This document shows, one piece after another, positions 18,475 to 28,537 of a stretch of DNA of 64,000 bases (the stretch's first letter is position 1; every line of letters begins with the position of its first letter). The translations under genes were made by a program, and so were the position numbers. Location: positions 1,426,001 through 1,490,000 of the forward strand of contig NZ_CAJGZP010000001.1 of NCBI RefSeq assembly GCF_904846155.1, read 5' to 3'. The notes beneath the pieces are model-generated. The model ran no database searches, was not told where the DNA came from, and saw only the letters and a list, made by a program, of their open reading frames with translations. This DNA is from Psychrobacter fulvigenes. Its GTDB lineage: Bacteria; Pseudomonadota; Gammaproteobacteria; Pseudomonadales; Moraxellaceae.

Positions 18475-19041
18475 ATGCAAGATTTAATCAAAAAAGCGGG
18501 ACAGGTAAAGCTACTGGTAATGGATGTTGACGGTATCTTATCAAATGGACAGATCATCTATGATGGCAACGGTGTCGAGACCAAAGCATTTTCGGTACAC
18601 GACGGTGTAGGGGTCAAGTCTTTGGCGCGTTATGGTATCTTGACGGCCATTATTACTGGTCGCAGCAGCGCTATGGTGGATAAACGTGCGGCTGAGATGG
18701 GTGTTAACCATGTGGTACAAGGCCGTGATGATAAGCTTGTCGCTCTAAATGAGCTACTTGCAACCTTAGATCCTGCGCTCAATATTACCGCTGCCGATTG
18801 TGCCTATATGGGTGATGATTTACCTGATATAAAAGCCATGCAAACGGTCGGTTTTGCTGCCACAGTGCCCAATGCGCATGCCGAGGTCATTCAGCGTAGT
18901 GACATGGTGACGACCAGATCTGGTGGCACAGGCGCTGTACGCGAAGTATGCGATCTTATTTTAAAAGGTCATGGACATTATCAAGATTTTATTGCGCACT
19001 ATACGCTTGATGAAACCAATACTCAGGATGAATTGTCGTGA
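18475..19041 (+). CDS. kdsC: 3-deoxy-D-manno-octulosonate 8-phosphate phosphatase KdsC
   Basis: KdsC is a HAD phosphatase that removes phosphate from Kdo 8-phosphate. The 188-residue protein shows the HAD motifs MDVDGILSNG, IITGRSS and MGDDLPD, and no cap domain, as usual for the tetrameric KdsC. The ATG at 18475 with AAGAGA upstream was chosen; the frame is open to a TTG six codons earlier. The stop overlaps the lptC start (GTGA). Confidence 0.94.
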   Translation: MQDLIKKAGQVKLLVMDVDGILSNGQIIYDGNGVETKAFSVHDGVGVKSLARYGILTAIITGRSSAMVDKRAAEMGVNHVVQGRDDKLVALNELLATLDPALNITAADCAYMGDDLPDIKAMQTVGFAATVPNAHAEVIQRSDMVTTRSGGTGAVREVCDLILKGHGHYQDFIAHYTLDETNTQDELS

Positions 19042-19634
19042 GTACTCGTGTTTTAATCATCATCGCCTTGATTATTGCTGTCATCGCTGGCTGGTTCTTC
19101 CAAAAGCAAGGTGAAATAACACCTCCCGTCAATATAGAGGCTTCAGAAGTAGACTATGAAGCGACTGATATTCAAGCGATACAGACCAACGAGCAGGGCG
19201 AAACTGAATACGAGCTCAATGCCGATTCGTTGACACACAACCCAGTGACCAATCAAGATGAGATGTCGGGCATTACTATGAACTGGGAGCCCTCTGATGA
19301 GCAGCGCTATGTTATCCAAGCGGGCAGTGCTACTATTAATCAACAAACTGGTGAGCTGCGTTTATCTGGTGGCTTTAGCTTAGTGAGTGAAGAGAAGACT
19401 GGTGAAGAAGGTGCTGCATCGGATATCGAACCAATCAAGGTCACGGGTCAGACGCTCAAAGGCAATACTAAGTCACGACAAGTTTACAGTGATGAACCTG
19501 TCAAAGTTGAACAAGGCATGAACCGTTTTCAGGCCGCAAGTATGACAGCCAACCTTGAAACTGGTGAGTATGAGTTTGGGCAAGTGGCCGTCACTTTCAA
19601 CCCTGCTAAGCGTCAAGATCAGGCGCTGTTTTGA
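19038..19634 (+). CDS. lptC: LPS export ABC transporter periplasmic protein LptC
   Basis: LptC receives LPS from LptB2FG at the inner membrane and hands it to LptA. The 198-residue product has an N-terminal membrane anchor (VLIIIALIIAVIAGWFF) and a periplasmic beta-jellyroll domain typical of YrbK. The start is GTG inside the kdsC stop region, implying translational coupling. Sequence identity to LptC is low in general, so position between kdsC and lptA is part of the evidence. Confidence 0.9.
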   Translation: MSTRVLIIIALIIAVIAGWFFQKQGEITPPVNIEASEVDYEATDIQAIQTNEQGETEYELNADSLTHNPVTNQDEMSGITMNWEPSDEQRYVIQAGSATINQQTGELRLSGGFSLVSEEKTGEEGAASDIEPIKVTGQTLKGNTKSRQVYSDEPVKVEQGMNRFQAASMTANLETGEYEFGQVAVTFNPAKRQDQALF

Positions 19635-19754
19635 TCGTTTTTAATCACGCCTATTGCTCTCATATAAGCTAAAATAAACGTTTAGAGTGAGCTAACGAAC
19701 CCTATTTATTTCTCTAACACTCATGCCTACTCATTATAAAAAGAGTCACTGCTT

Positions 19755-20309
19755 ATGAAATCAAATTTTTTGCTTACTAAACGCCTCAATCATATCCAGC
19801 GTTATTTATGCGTATTGCCGACAGTGATGCTATTGGCTTTGCCTCTATACAGCCATGCACTGCCATCTGATGCCAATCAGCCAATTAAGTTGCTAGCGGA
19901 TAAAGCGACTTATAGTGAGCGTACAGGTGTCACCAGTTATTCTGGTAATGTTATTATCACTCAAGGCACGCTTAGGTTGACTGCGGATGATATTACCGTC
20001 AATCTCTCTCAGCAGCGTAGCATTAATTCGGCGGTAGCGACTGGACGTCCAGCGACCATGCAGCAGATAGTCACTAAAGAAAAAGGCCTAGCAAAAGGCC
20101 AAGCCAATAAAATAGATTACAATGCGGTCACGGGCATCATCACCTTAACGGGTAATGCCAAGCTAGATCAAAACGGTGCCAGCTTTGCAGGTAATGTTAT
20201 TCGTTATAGTCTCAAAGCGGGAGATGTAGAAGCGACTGCTGGCGGTAATCAGCGTGTTGAGTTGATACTGCCACCTAGTAATAGTACTAACCAGAGCAGC
20301 ATACGCTAA
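19755..20309 (+). CDS. lptA: LPS transport periplasmic protein LptA
   Basis: LptA polymerises into the periplasmic bridge that carries LPS. The 184-residue protein has a signal peptide (VLPTVMLLALPLYSHALPSD) and an OstA/LptA domain, with segments IKLLADKATYSERTGVTSY, YSGNVIITQGTLRLTADDI and GNAKLDQNGASFAGN. It sits between lptC and lptB, separated from lptC by 120 bases, so it may also have its own promoter. Confidence 0.93.
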   Translation: MKSNFLLTKRLNHIQRYLCVLPTVMLLALPLYSHALPSDANQPIKLLADKATYSERTGVTSYSGNVIITQGTLRLTADDITVNLSQQRSINSAVATGRPATMQQIVTKEKGLAKGQANKIDYNAVTGIITLTGNAKLDQNGASFAGNVIRYSLKAGDVEATAGGNQRVELILPPSNSTNQSSIR

Positions 20310-20364
20310 GACAATTCTGTGGTTTTGCCTAAGCGCTTAAATTTTGCATGAGTATGAGTATGAT

Positions 20365-21198
20365 ATGAGTGATAGCAAAGATTTAGATAGCCATTCTTTA
20401 AATAGTAGTTCTATCAATAGCAGTTCTGACAGTCAAACAGTAGCCGCAACGAGTGAGCCAACCTCGCCAGTCAATGCGCGACTGACGATGCAAAACCTAG
20501 GCAAGCGCTATGGCAAGCGCTGGGTAGTCAAAGATGTCTCATTCTCTGTTGAGCAAGGACAAGTGGTTGGGTTATTAGGGCCTAATGGTGCGGGTAAAAC
20601 GACCAGCTTTTATATGGTAGTCGGTCTGGTCAATATGGATAAGGGCCGTGTGACGTTAGGTAAGATGGATTTATCCAAATATGCCATGCATGAGCGTGCC
20701 CGTGCTGGTATTGGCTATTTGCCGCAAGAGGCTTCTATCTTTCGTAAGCTGTCTATTGAAGACAATATCTTGGCCATTTTGCAGACGCGTAAGGAGCTGA
20801 CGGCCGCCGAGCAGCGCCAAGAGCTAGAAAAGTTAATCGGTGAATTCAATCTAGGACATGTGCGCAAGTCTCTAGGGATGAGTGTCTCCGGTGGTGAGCG
20901 CCGTCGCTGCGAGATTGCGCGCGCGTTAGCTGCTGATCCTAAGTTTATCTTATTGGATGAGCCCTTTGCGGGCGTTGACCCTATTTCTGTGGGTGATATT
21001 AAAGAGGTCATTTTGACCCTGAAGAATCGCGGTATCGGAGTGCTAATCACTGATCATAATGTCCGAGATACGCTAGCAATTTGTGAAAAGGCTTATATCG
21101 TCTCAGAAGGCGCTATTATCGCTGAAGGCACCCCGCAAGACATCTTGAGCAACGATTTGGTTAAGTCTGTCTATCTAGGTAAGGACTTTCAAGTATAA
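20365..21198 (+). CDS. lptB: LPS export ABC transporter ATP-binding protein LptB
   Basis: LptB is the ATPase that powers LPS extraction by LptFG. It shows Walker [11 protein letters not shown], the signature [16 protein letters not shown] and Walker [14 protein letters not shown], with H-loop DHNVRDTL. The core begins near [16 protein letters not shown]. The roughly 35 residues before it are Ser/Asp-rich and not part of the family, so the true start could be later. The frame is also open to a TTG at 20344. In many gammaproteobacteria rpoN follows lptB; here it does not, and radA comes next. Confidence 0.93.
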   Translation: MSDSKDLDSHSLNSSSINSSSDSQTVAATSEPTSPVNARLTMQNLGKRYGKRWVVKDVSFSVEQGQVVGLLGPNGAGKTTSFYMVVGLVNMDKGRVTLGKMDLSKYAMHERARAGIGYLPQEASIFRKLSIEDNILAILQTRKELTAAEQRQELEKLIGEFNLGHVRKSLGMSVSGGERRRCEIARALAADPKFILLDEPFAGVDPISVGDIKEVILTLKNRGIGVLITDHNVRDTLAICEKAYIVSEGAIIAEGTPQDILSNDLVKSVYLGKDFQV

Positions 21199-21466
21199 GT
21201 AAACTATGGTTATAGCCACTTTTTGATAAAGCCTTGTCTCATCTATAAGTGGCTAACTGTAGCAGTATGAATGGATTCAAATAAAAATATTTAAAACCCT
21301 GTTATTTAAAGTCATTTTCTTTGTATCTCTACGCTAGCGTTATTATCCCTCATTCATTTTTATCAAATATCTTACTGGCTCATCATCGTCCATGATGATT
21401 CAACCTGCATCAATAAAAACATCTTTTCTCTTCTTTATTTTAGAACTTAAATAAGGCGCACATACG

Positions 21467-22903
21467 ATGGCAAAAAATAAAAGTAGCTATGTCTGTCAGC
21501 ACTGCGGAGCGCATTTTGGCAAATGGTCAGGACAATGTTCTGATTGTGGCGAATGGAACAGTTTGGTAGAAGCCCCCAATGTTAGTATGCCGCATCATAA
21601 TAAAAACACTGCCAAGCCTAGTACCAGTCGAGCTGCCTCTCGTAATGCAGGTGCACCTGCTGGCAACTATTCTGGAACGCACAGTGCAGTCATGCCGCTC
21701 AATGCTGTCAGTGTTACGCTAGATACGCGTCTGCCAACAGGCATCAGCGAGTTTGATCGAGTGTTGGGCGGTGGATTGGTGGCAGGTTCAGTAGTGTTGA
21801 TAGGCGGTGATCCCGGTATTGGTAAGTCAACGATTTTGCTTCAAACAGCAACCAATATGGCACGCGCAGACTCTTTAGCCGGTAGTGCGCTCTATGTGAC
21901 AGGTGAAGAGTCGCTGGCTCAGGTAGCCATGCGAGCCAAACGCTTGGATTTGCCTGCTGATCGATTGCGAGTACTGGCTGAGACCAATGTAGAGACTATT
22001 TGTGCAGCGTTAACCCAAGAGCAGCCAGCGGTTGCTATTATCGACTCCATCCAGACCATCTATACCGATGCCATTAACTCTGCACCAGGCGGTGTCAGCC
22101 AAATCCGTGAATCGGCTGCTATTTTGACCCGATATGCTAAGCAGACAGGGACGGCGCTATTTTTGGTCGGTCATGTCACCAAAGAAGGGACGCTGGCAGG
22201 TCCACGTGTGCTTGAGCACATGGTCGATACGGTCTTGTATTTTGAAGGGCAGTCTGACTCACGCTTTCGCATGATTCGAGCCGTTAAAAACCGCTTTGGT
22301 GCGGTGAATGAGCTGGGTATCTTTGGTATGACGGATATGGGCTTAAAGGAGGTGGCCAATCCATCCGCCATATTTTTGAGCCGTTATGATAAGCCCGTTG
22401 CTGGCTCAGTCGTCATGGTCAGCCGTGAAGGTACCAGACCGCTACTGGTCGAAGTGCAGGCACTGGTTGATGACTCGCAAGGACAGCCACGACGTATGGC
22501 ACTTGGTCTTGATTATCAGCGTCTATCAATGCTGCTAGCGGTCATGCATCGTCATGGTGGCATTCATACCAGTGGGCAAGATGTTTACGTCAACGTGGTT
22601 GGCGGTGTCAAGGTGATAGAAACGGGTTCTGATTTAGCCGTGTTATTGGCGTGCGCATCGAGCATTAAAGAAAGAGCGTTACCATCATCGTTAGCGGTAT
22701 TCGGTGAGGTAGGTCTATCGGGTGAAATTCGCCCTGTACCAAACGGGCAGGAGCGTTTAAAAGAAGCAATGAAGCATGGGTTTAAGCATGCCATTGTACC
22801 TAAGTCTAATGCGCCAACAACTAATTCTGCTCAATTTAAAGGCATTAATATAATCGCTGTTGAGCGCTTGGACGATGCGATAGAAAGAGCGTTTGAGCTA
22901 TAG
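21467..22903 (+). CDS. radA: DNA repair protein RadA (Sms)
   Basis: RadA is a RecA-like ATPase that promotes branch migration in recombination. It has the N-terminal zinc finger (CQHCGAHFGKWSGQCSDCGEW region, CX2C...CX2C), Walker A GGDPGIGKST, the RadA-specific KNRFG motif and a C-terminal Lon-protease-like domain (SGEIRPV). At 478 residues it is near the usual 460; the extra is a Ser/Ala/Asn-rich stretch after the zinc finger. A strong bidirectional terminator follows. Confidence 0.96.
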   Translation: MAKNKSSYVCQHCGAHFGKWSGQCSDCGEWNSLVEAPNVSMPHHNKNTAKPSTSRAASRNAGAPAGNYSGTHSAVMPLNAVSVTLDTRLPTGISEFDRVLGGGLVAGSVVLIGGDPGIGKSTILLQTATNMARADSLAGSALYVTGEESLAQVAMRAKRLDLPADRLRVLAETNVETICAALTQEQPAVAIIDSIQTIYTDAINSAPGGVSQIRESAAILTRYAKQTGTALFLVGHVTKEGTLAGPRVLEHMVDTVLYFEGQSDSRFRMIRAVKNRFGAVNELGIFGMTDMGLKEVANPSAIFLSRYDKPVAGSVVMVSREGTRPLLVEVQALVDDSQGQPRRMALGLDYQRLSMLLAVMHRHGGIHTSGQDVYVNVVGGVKVIETGSDLAVLLACASSIKERALPSSLAVFGEVGLSGEIRPVPNGQERLKEAMKHGFKHAIVPKSNAPTTNSAQFKGINIIAVERLDDAIERAFEL

Positions 22904-22926
22904 CTTTTAAATAGATCACCCATAAA

Positions 22927-22960
22927 AAAACTGCCAAGCGTAATACGCTTGGCAGTTTTT
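22927..22960 (+). terminator. Intrinsic terminator between radA and rlpA
   Basis: CTGCCAAGCG and CGCTTGGCAG form a perfect 10-bp stem with a TAATA loop, flanked by A7 on the left and T5 on the right. The A/T symmetry makes it functional in both directions, for radA and for the convergent rlpA. Confidence 0.9.
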
Positions 22961-23011
22961 ATTTTAACATTACAGTTCTAAAATACTTTAATATCAATTA
23001 AGTGTTTAAGA

Positions 23012-23626
23012 CTAAGGCCCATCAACCCGCTCAATCGAAACGTTGCCAACCCCTTTGTTGGTGATACCCAATTGTTTAGCTGCCCCATAAGATAAATCCA
23101 TGACGCGGTTGCCATGAAAAGGCCCGCGGTCATTGACTTTAACCACGACGCTTTTGCCATTGGTTTTATTGGTTACTTTAACATAGCAGTTAAGGGGTAA
23201 TGAGCGATGGGCTGCAGTCAAAGCATTCATATCAAATGTTTCACCACTGGCGGTTTTACGACCATGAAACTTACGACCATACCAAGAAGCCAGACCAGTC
23301 TGCTTAAATTTGCTCACAGAGTTCGACGCCACAGCAGTTAAACGCTCTAATACGTCTTCGTCATCAGTGACTTGGCTGGTATCATTGGCTAATAAAGAGC
23401 TGTTCAATGCTAACGATGTCGGCTGACGGGCGGACTTGACTAGGCTTGAAGCATTATCATGTTGGCGAGTAAGCTCACCGAGCACGCGATCAATATGGGA
23501 GGCGTTATCTTGTGACAAAGTCGCAAGGGAGGTTTTTGCTTCTACTGCGTTTGCGTTAGATGCCACTGCAGATCCAGCACATAAACACACCGACATTGTA
23601 AGTAAACCAGACAGACGCTTATTCAT
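23012..23626 (-). CDS. rlpA: Septal ring lytic transglycosylase RlpA family protein
   Basis: The 204-residue protein has a signal peptide and a C-terminal double-psi beta-barrel (DPBB) domain: GLASWYGRKFHGRKTASGE, LNCYVKVTNKTNGKSVVVK, VNDRGPFHGNRVMDLS. RlpA proteins cleave denuded glycan strands at the septum. There is no SPOR domain, so septal targeting may differ. The start at 23626 has GAGGAA upstream; the frame is open 14 codons further but that extension lacks a signal sequence. No Cys at the cleavage site, so it is probably not a lipoprotein. Confidence 0.85.
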   Translation of the reverse strand: MNKRLSGLLTMSVCLCAGSAVASNANAVEAKTSLATLSQDNASHIDRVLGELTRQHDNASSLVKSARQPTSLALNSSLLANDTSQVTDDEDVLERLTAVASNSVSKFKQTGLASWYGRKFHGRKTASGETFDMNALTAAHRSLPLNCYVKVTNKTNGKSVVVKVNDRGPFHGNRVMDLSYGAAKQLGITNKGVGNVSIERVDGP

Positions 23627-24373
23627 AAATTCCTCTATAACTGATACGTCAGAACCTAACTTTGTCATTACAAGTAAGTCATAAAGCCTTTAAATATGCG
23701 AATGTAAGATATTTGTCATGGCTTTATAAATAGGTTTTGACGTATGGTTAAGCTTCTTATCATCTTTGATAAATTTACAGGAAGTAACTATTACCAACTG
23801 ATATTCATGAGATGTATTAATAATATAAATATTAATGCCACTAAAAGAATTTGGCACACTGTTAGGAGTTTTCTACGTAGGTTTTTTGACTTGCTTAACT
23901 AAATAGCTTTGCGTGAATCTTTGTTAGTAAAGCGTTAATTAAGTAGTGCGTATGAAAACCTAGATGCTCACTATACGGATGAGCTCCGACTGAAGTATGA
24001 TTGATTGCTAACTTTATGAGTAGCTATGTATAAGTTATGTATCAACACGTATTGACAAGAGATTAGCGCACTTTTTTGCAAATAACAAGCATTAAAACTT
24101 ATAGGTAATTATGGATTACTACTTGCACTGGCAAGGAGTTCTATATGTTTATAAGGTCTTATTTTAATAATATCAACTACTTATATGACCTATAGGTCTA
24201 ATGTATTTATATATTATACAAGTGACAATTTAATACTAATTGCAAAAATAAAGTTATAGGTTTTTATTTTTATATAAAATTTTACTGCATAAAATTAGGA
24301 GCGGGTACGATGCTAAATAGGCGAGTATTTTCCCACTTGCATTTATATATGATTCAACAATATGACTCAATAG
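23627..24373. other. Long AT-rich intergenic region between rlpA and rodA
   Basis: About 750 bp with no supported gene. Both flanking genes are on the minus strand, so it holds the rlpA promoter region and the 3' trailer of rodA. The base composition is distinctly AT-rich. No dispersed repeat of the families seen elsewhere was found here. Confidence 0.5.
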
Positions 24374-25516
24374 CTAATATGATTTGTGAGTATGGATGGA
24401 CATCAGTAGTCCAAATCCCGCCATTAAGGTCACTATCGCTGTGCCGCCATAACTGATAAACGGAAGCGGAACGCCCACAACGGGCAAAAGTCCTCCGACC
24501 ATGCCGACATTGACAAATATATAAACAAAAAATGACATTGCGATGGCACCTGCCAGTAGGCGACTATAGGTGTCAGGGTGAGTAAAAGCAATGTATAGCG
24601 CACGTGTCAATAGGCAAGCATAGATAAACATTAGCAGTATCACGCCAAACAGACCAAATTCTTCTGAGAATGCCGCAATGATGAAGTCAGTATGCCCTTC
24701 AGGTAAAAAGTGCAGATGTGACTGCGTGCCTTCTAGGTAGCCTTTTCCAGAGAGTCCGCCAGCACCGATTGCTGTCTTGGACTGGATAATATTCCAGCCA
24801 GCCCCTTGCGCATCGCCTTCAGGATTGAATAAGGTTAAGACGCGAGTACGTTGGTAATCGTGCAGTAAAAATTGCCATGCAAAAGCGACTAAAGGTATGG
24901 TCAGCGCCAACGCGCCTGATATCATTCGCCATGACAAGCCTGCCAAAAATAACACAAAAATGCCACTGGCAGCGACCAGTAAGGAAGTGCCAAGATCTGG
25001 CTCTATAGCCACCAGCAGTACAGGTATGATGATAATCGCTAATGTCACTATAACGCTTAAGAATGAGGGCGGTAGCTCACGTTTAGACAAAAACCAAGCA
25101 CACATCATAGGCATACCAAGCTTCATAAATTCTGACGGTTGCACGCTACCAAACCCAGGAATATCAATCCAACGCTTTGCCCCCATCCGTACTTCACCAA
25201 TAATCTCAACCAACACCAGCAAAACGATGCCTAATATATAAAATATCGGTGTAAAGCTGCGATAAATATTCGGTGGAATCTGTGCCATGATAAACATCAC
25301 GGTAAATCCTACGCCATAGCTCACCAGTTGGCGAATGACCATCGCATTATCTTGCGAAGAAGCGCTATAGAGTATGGTCAGCCCAATGCTGCAGATAGTT
25401 AGGAGTAGTATCGTTAGCCATGGATCTATATGAATGCGTTGCCACAAAGTCGGCTCATGATGTTGACCGAAATGATGGCTTTGACGTGAAAAACGATATT
25501 GTGGATTCAGAGACAT
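24374..25516 (-). CDS. rodA: Peptidoglycan glycosyltransferase RodA (MrdB)
   Basis: RodA is the SEDS-family polymerase of the elongasome. The 380-residue protein is highly hydrophobic with about ten membrane helices. It contains the SEDS motifs GVGFTVMFIMAQ, AKRWIDIPGFGSVQPSEFMK, QSHLHFLPEGHTDFI and VGGLLPVVGVPLPFISYGGT. The N-terminal leader is about 35 His/Gln-rich residues. The gene stands alone rather than next to mrdA. RodZ (0.4 kb), MurB and Alr in the same window act in the same process. Confidence 0.94.
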   Translation of the reverse strand: MSLNPQYRFSRQSHHFGQHHEPTLWQRIHIDPWLTILLLTICSIGLTILYSASSQDNAMVIRQLVSYGVGFTVMFIMAQIPPNIYRSFTPIFYILGIVLLVLVEIIGEVRMGAKRWIDIPGFGSVQPSEFMKLGMPMMCAWFLSKRELPPSFLSVIVTLAIIIIPVLLVAIEPDLGTSLLVAASGIFVLFLAGLSWRMISGALALTIPLVAFAWQFLLHDYQRTRVLTLFNPEGDAQGAGWNIIQSKTAIGAGGLSGKGYLEGTQSHLHFLPEGHTDFIIAAFSEEFGLFGVILLMFIYACLLTRALYIAFTHPDTYSRLLAGAIAMSFFVYIFVNVGMVGGLLPVVGVPLPFISYGGTAIVTLMAGFGLLMSIHTHKSY

Positions 25517-25834
25517 ATATAAAGGCAGCTATAAGTGGCTATAATTTAAGTAACTATAATTTAAATGCATGCAAACAGTGACTAAAATTAGCGATAAGTT
25601 AATCGTAATAGCGTGCAAGGTGACTGTTGTCAGGTTTTTGCAAAAGCTAGCGGTCATGGATGATGGGAGAGTAAGTTTGTATAAAAGCAAACTCGTCAAA
25701 GGTAACGTAATTATAAAAATAATGATGATAAATGTTAATTAGATTTCTATTACCTATTATACGATGCAATAGTTTAGCTTGCCTGCATAAAATTTGATAG
25801 TATCGATAAAATGTTTTTAGCGATAATTGCCCAC

Positions 25835-26734
25835 ATGAAAAATACGAACAGTAGTATTACATTTATAAAAAAATCCATGATAGCTCTTGCTGTATGTGTC
25901 AGTAGTGTGGGTGCTCAAGCGGCCATCTTGCAAGACAATAGTGAGCGCCGCATTCAAATACGTCAAGGTACGGCTGTTACCAGTAATTATTCTAGCAACT
26001 CTAATCAGGCGCTATCAAGCGATGATCGTATGCAGGGGCTGATCAAACAAAAACAGCGCGAATATAATTTTGATGCCAACGTATCAATAGAAGAAAACAA
26101 ACGCGTGTATATCAATAAGCCTAGAGCAAGCACTGGTTATAACAATAGTTATAGCACAAGCGATAATTATTATAGTAATGCCACTGCGATGGATTTTAAC
26201 ACTTGGCTCAATAGCAATCACTTTCGGGCACAAGAAGTTGCAAACTACCAACGTTACCTAAGCTCGCAAATCGGGGCTCATAATGTCCCACCGCTTGAAC
26301 AATTGCTTACCACAGCGCGTAGTTGGGATAAGTGCGGTTATGAGCCTTATCAGTTGCCACCGCAAGAGTTATGGTCAAATATCGTGCCTACGTTACGGCT
26401 CTATAGCTTATTAAAAAATCAAGGAATCTTGCCAGCAAGCACGGAAATCCGTTCTGTCTATCGTAGTCCGGGACTCAATAGCTGTGCTGGCGGTGCTAAT
26501 AGCAGTAAGCATATGACTGCGGGCGCAATAGATATTTGGGTTCCTGAGTACCAAGATAACTTTTGGCTACTGAGTAAGATGCAAGACGATCTGTGTCAGT
26601 TTTGGCAATATCAAGGGGAGTCTTATAACTTTGGACTGGGTTTGTACTCAACAGGTTCTGTGCATTTAGACACGCAAGGTTATCGTAAGTGGGGCTTTAA
26701 TCATGCTACGAGTAGCTCGTCTTGTCGGTATTAG
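25835..26734 (+). CDS. Periplasmic M15-family peptidase (D-Ala-D-Ala carboxypeptidase-like)
   Basis: The protein has a signal peptide (SMIALAVCVSSVGAQA) and a Ser/Asn/Tyr-rich middle. The C-terminal peptidase M15_3-type domain has Zn ligands readable in SSKHMTAGAIDIW (His and Asp) and SVHLDT (His). It also has SVYRSPGLNSCAGGANSS. M15 enzymes cleave peptidoglycan peptides. The ATG at 25835 gives a standard signal peptide; the frame is open to an ATG eight codons upstream at 25811. Neither has a clear Shine-Dalgarno. It is a single-gene unit. Confidence 0.75.
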   Translation: MKNTNSSITFIKKSMIALAVCVSSVGAQAAILQDNSERRIQIRQGTAVTSNYSSNSNQALSSDDRMQGLIKQKQREYNFDANVSIEENKRVYINKPRASTGYNNSYSTSDNYYSNATAMDFNTWLNSNHFRAQEVANYQRYLSSQIGAHNVPPLEQLLTTARSWDKCGYEPYQLPPQELWSNIVPTLRLYSLLKNQGILPASTEIRSVYRSPGLNSCAGGANSSKHMTAGAIDIWVPEYQDNFWLLSKMQDDLCQFWQYQGESYNFGLGLYSTGSVHLDTQGYRKWGFNHATSSSSCRY

Positions 26735-27162
26735 TATCACTCTAAGCAGCCTATGGGTATAGGGGATAGTATCAATCAGCCAGTGATGAACGAAGGTACT
26801 AGTAGCTTTGATCGTTGATGCGTTATAAATTTGAGCTGACGTATAGGTCACTGAAAGTTAGTGAGATTTTGGTTATATATGTTTTAATAGCCATGAATTA
26901 TTGTTTGTTTGAACGACATTCATTCATCAAGTAGTGACATAAGTGTTTGATATAAGCAGATTTTATGAAAAATACTAGGTTTTCAATGGCTGCTATACGT
27001 AAGTTTAAGCCAAGTAAATATATTAATAAAAAAGAGCTAGCATTGATTGTTACAGCTGCATCCGTGCTTTTTGTGAGCAATGCTTGTAGCCCAAGTGATC
27101 CTAATACAAGTTTGGTTGATGTAAATCCTACAGCAATCAAGCAGCAGCAGCAAAAAGCTGCT

Positions 27163-27170
27163 GAAATTGA
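27163..27170 (+). repeat. Target-site duplication, left copy
   Basis: GAAATTGA; the matching copy is at 28538-28545. Perfect identity indicates that the IS arrived recently relative to mutation at the flanks. Confidence 0.85.
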
Positions 27171-27201
27171 GAGCCCATCCCGAATTCTGTGTAACTGCCC
27201 T

Positions 27202-28481
27202 TTAGATTAAATGCCTGCTTATACGATCATCAAACATAATCATAAAGCGATTAAGAGCAGACGTCCAGTTACGAATCGGCATCGACCACTTCTTGGATGC
27301 CTGCTGTGTTGCTAGATATACCACTTTAAACGCTGCCTGATCAGAGGGAAATACCTTACGCTTATTCACCGCCGTACGAATCACGCTGTTTAGCGACTCA
27401 ATAGCATTGGTGGTATATATGACTTTTCTAATGTCTTTAGGGTAGCCAAAGAACACCGTTAAGCCCTCCCAGTTATTACGCCAAGACTTGATGACATGCG
27501 GATACTTATCGCCCCACACCTCATCAAGGTGTTCGAGATTGGCCTCTGCTATCTCAAGCGTATCAGCGCCGTAGATGGCCTTTAAATCAGTCGCTATTGC
27601 CTTCTTATCTGTCCAAGGTACAAACTTCATTGAATAGCGTACCATGTGCACGATACACAGCTGAACCTGAGCGTTGGGGTAAACCGTATTGATGGCATCA
27701 GGAAAGCCCTTTAGACCGTCGACGCAAGCGATTAGGATATCTTGTACCCCGCGGTTTTGTAGTTCAGTGAGAACGCCAAGCCAGAACTTAGCGCCTTCAT
27801 TCTCTGATAGCCACATGCCAAGCAGCTCTTTTCTACCATCAAGTCCCACGCCTAGCGCCAGATAGATTGCCTTGTTGATAATCTGCTATCTTGACGTGCT
27901 TTGACGACGATGCAGTCTAAGTAGACGATAGGATAAACACTGCTCAATGGCGGTGCTGCCAAGCGGTGATATCGTCAATAATATTGTCAGTGACTCTTGA
28001 GACAAGAGAGCTTGAGATATCGACACCGTAGAGCTCTTTAATGCTCTCTACAATCTCGGTGGTGGTTTGACCTTTGGCGTATGAGCGAGGATCAGCAAGT
28101 GTCTGGGAGACACTTGCCCGAAGCGCAAGACGGAAGGCTATGCCTGTAGTGAAATATGATTTTATCATCAAGGCCACTAATACGGGTTTGATGCTTGCGC
28201 ACTAGTGTAGGTTCAAAGCTGCCACCGCGGTCTCTTGGAGTGGAGATCTCAAGGTCGCCTGTGTCGCTACGGACGGTCTTTTTAGTATGACCGTTGCGCT
28301 TATTAGGCTTGTCTGCTTTTTCATGCTTGGGGTATCCAAGATGGTCTTCCATCTCAGCTTCTAAGGCAGTGTCGATAAAAGATTGCATGAGCTGCTTTTG
28401 AAAGTCTTTGATGTCATCAAAGCTGTTCATGCTACCAGCCATTTGCTCGGCCAGTTTCTTGATATCAGATTGGTTAGTCAT
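27202..28481 (-). pseudogene. IS256-family transposase, frameshifted
   Basis: The start ATG (28481) follows AGGAGAA. The frame is intact for about 108 codons, to ISGLDDKII. It is then broken by an extra 66-bp segment (28089-28154) plus one base. A second frame carries YAKGQTTTEIVESIKELYG to TAWQHR, where a single missing base near 27948 shifts frame. A further missing base near 27882 shifts it again into the final 215 residues. IS256 transposases are normally single uninterrupted ORFs, so this copy is inactive. Confidence 0.85.
28089..28154. repeat. 66-bp hairpin-bearing insert inside the transposase
   Basis: The segment interrupts the expected DDKII-S-LYAKGQ region. It contains a perfect 10-bp stem with a 3-base loop (GCAAGTGTCT, GGG, AGACACTTGC at 28095-28117). 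Beside it, on the minus strand, is a TTCG-type hairpin within CTTGCGCTTCGGGCAAG. It looks like a REP-like palindromic unit that landed in the IS. Exact boundaries are approximate. Confidence 0.55.
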
Positions 28482-28537
28482 TGCTTATTCTCCTGTTAGT
28501 GGATTATAAGCAGTTACACAGAGTTTGGGAAACTCCC

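Larger units (their letters stand above)
27171..28537 (-). mobile_element. IS256-family insertion sequence, decayed
   Basis: The 1367-bp element is bounded by 28-bp imperfect inverted repeats sharing the core CTGTGTAACTGC. The left end starts GAGCCCATCCCGAA; the right end, reversed, starts GGGAGTTTCCCAAA. It is flanked by the 8-bp direct repeat GAAATTGA (27163-27170 and 28538-28545), the normal IS256 target duplication. The transposase on the minus strand has IS256-type segments (VRKHQTRISGLDDKI, TAWQHR, IYLALGVGLDGRKE, TNAIESLNSVIR). Sequence between the ends is otherwise complete, so it is a whole element that has lost activity. Confidence 0.9.

Noticed and set aside
24310..24460. 49-codon plus-strand ORF starting MLNRRVFSH with AGGAG upstream
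   Set aside because: More than half of it is antisense to the conserved 3' end of rodA, and the sequence has no recognisable pattern. The AGGAG match is likely chance in AT-rich DNA.
27840..28180. Programmed frameshifting as the explanation for the split transposase
   Set aside because: IS256-family transposases are single ORFs. There are three separate lesions including a 66-bp insert, with no slippery heptamer at the junctions.
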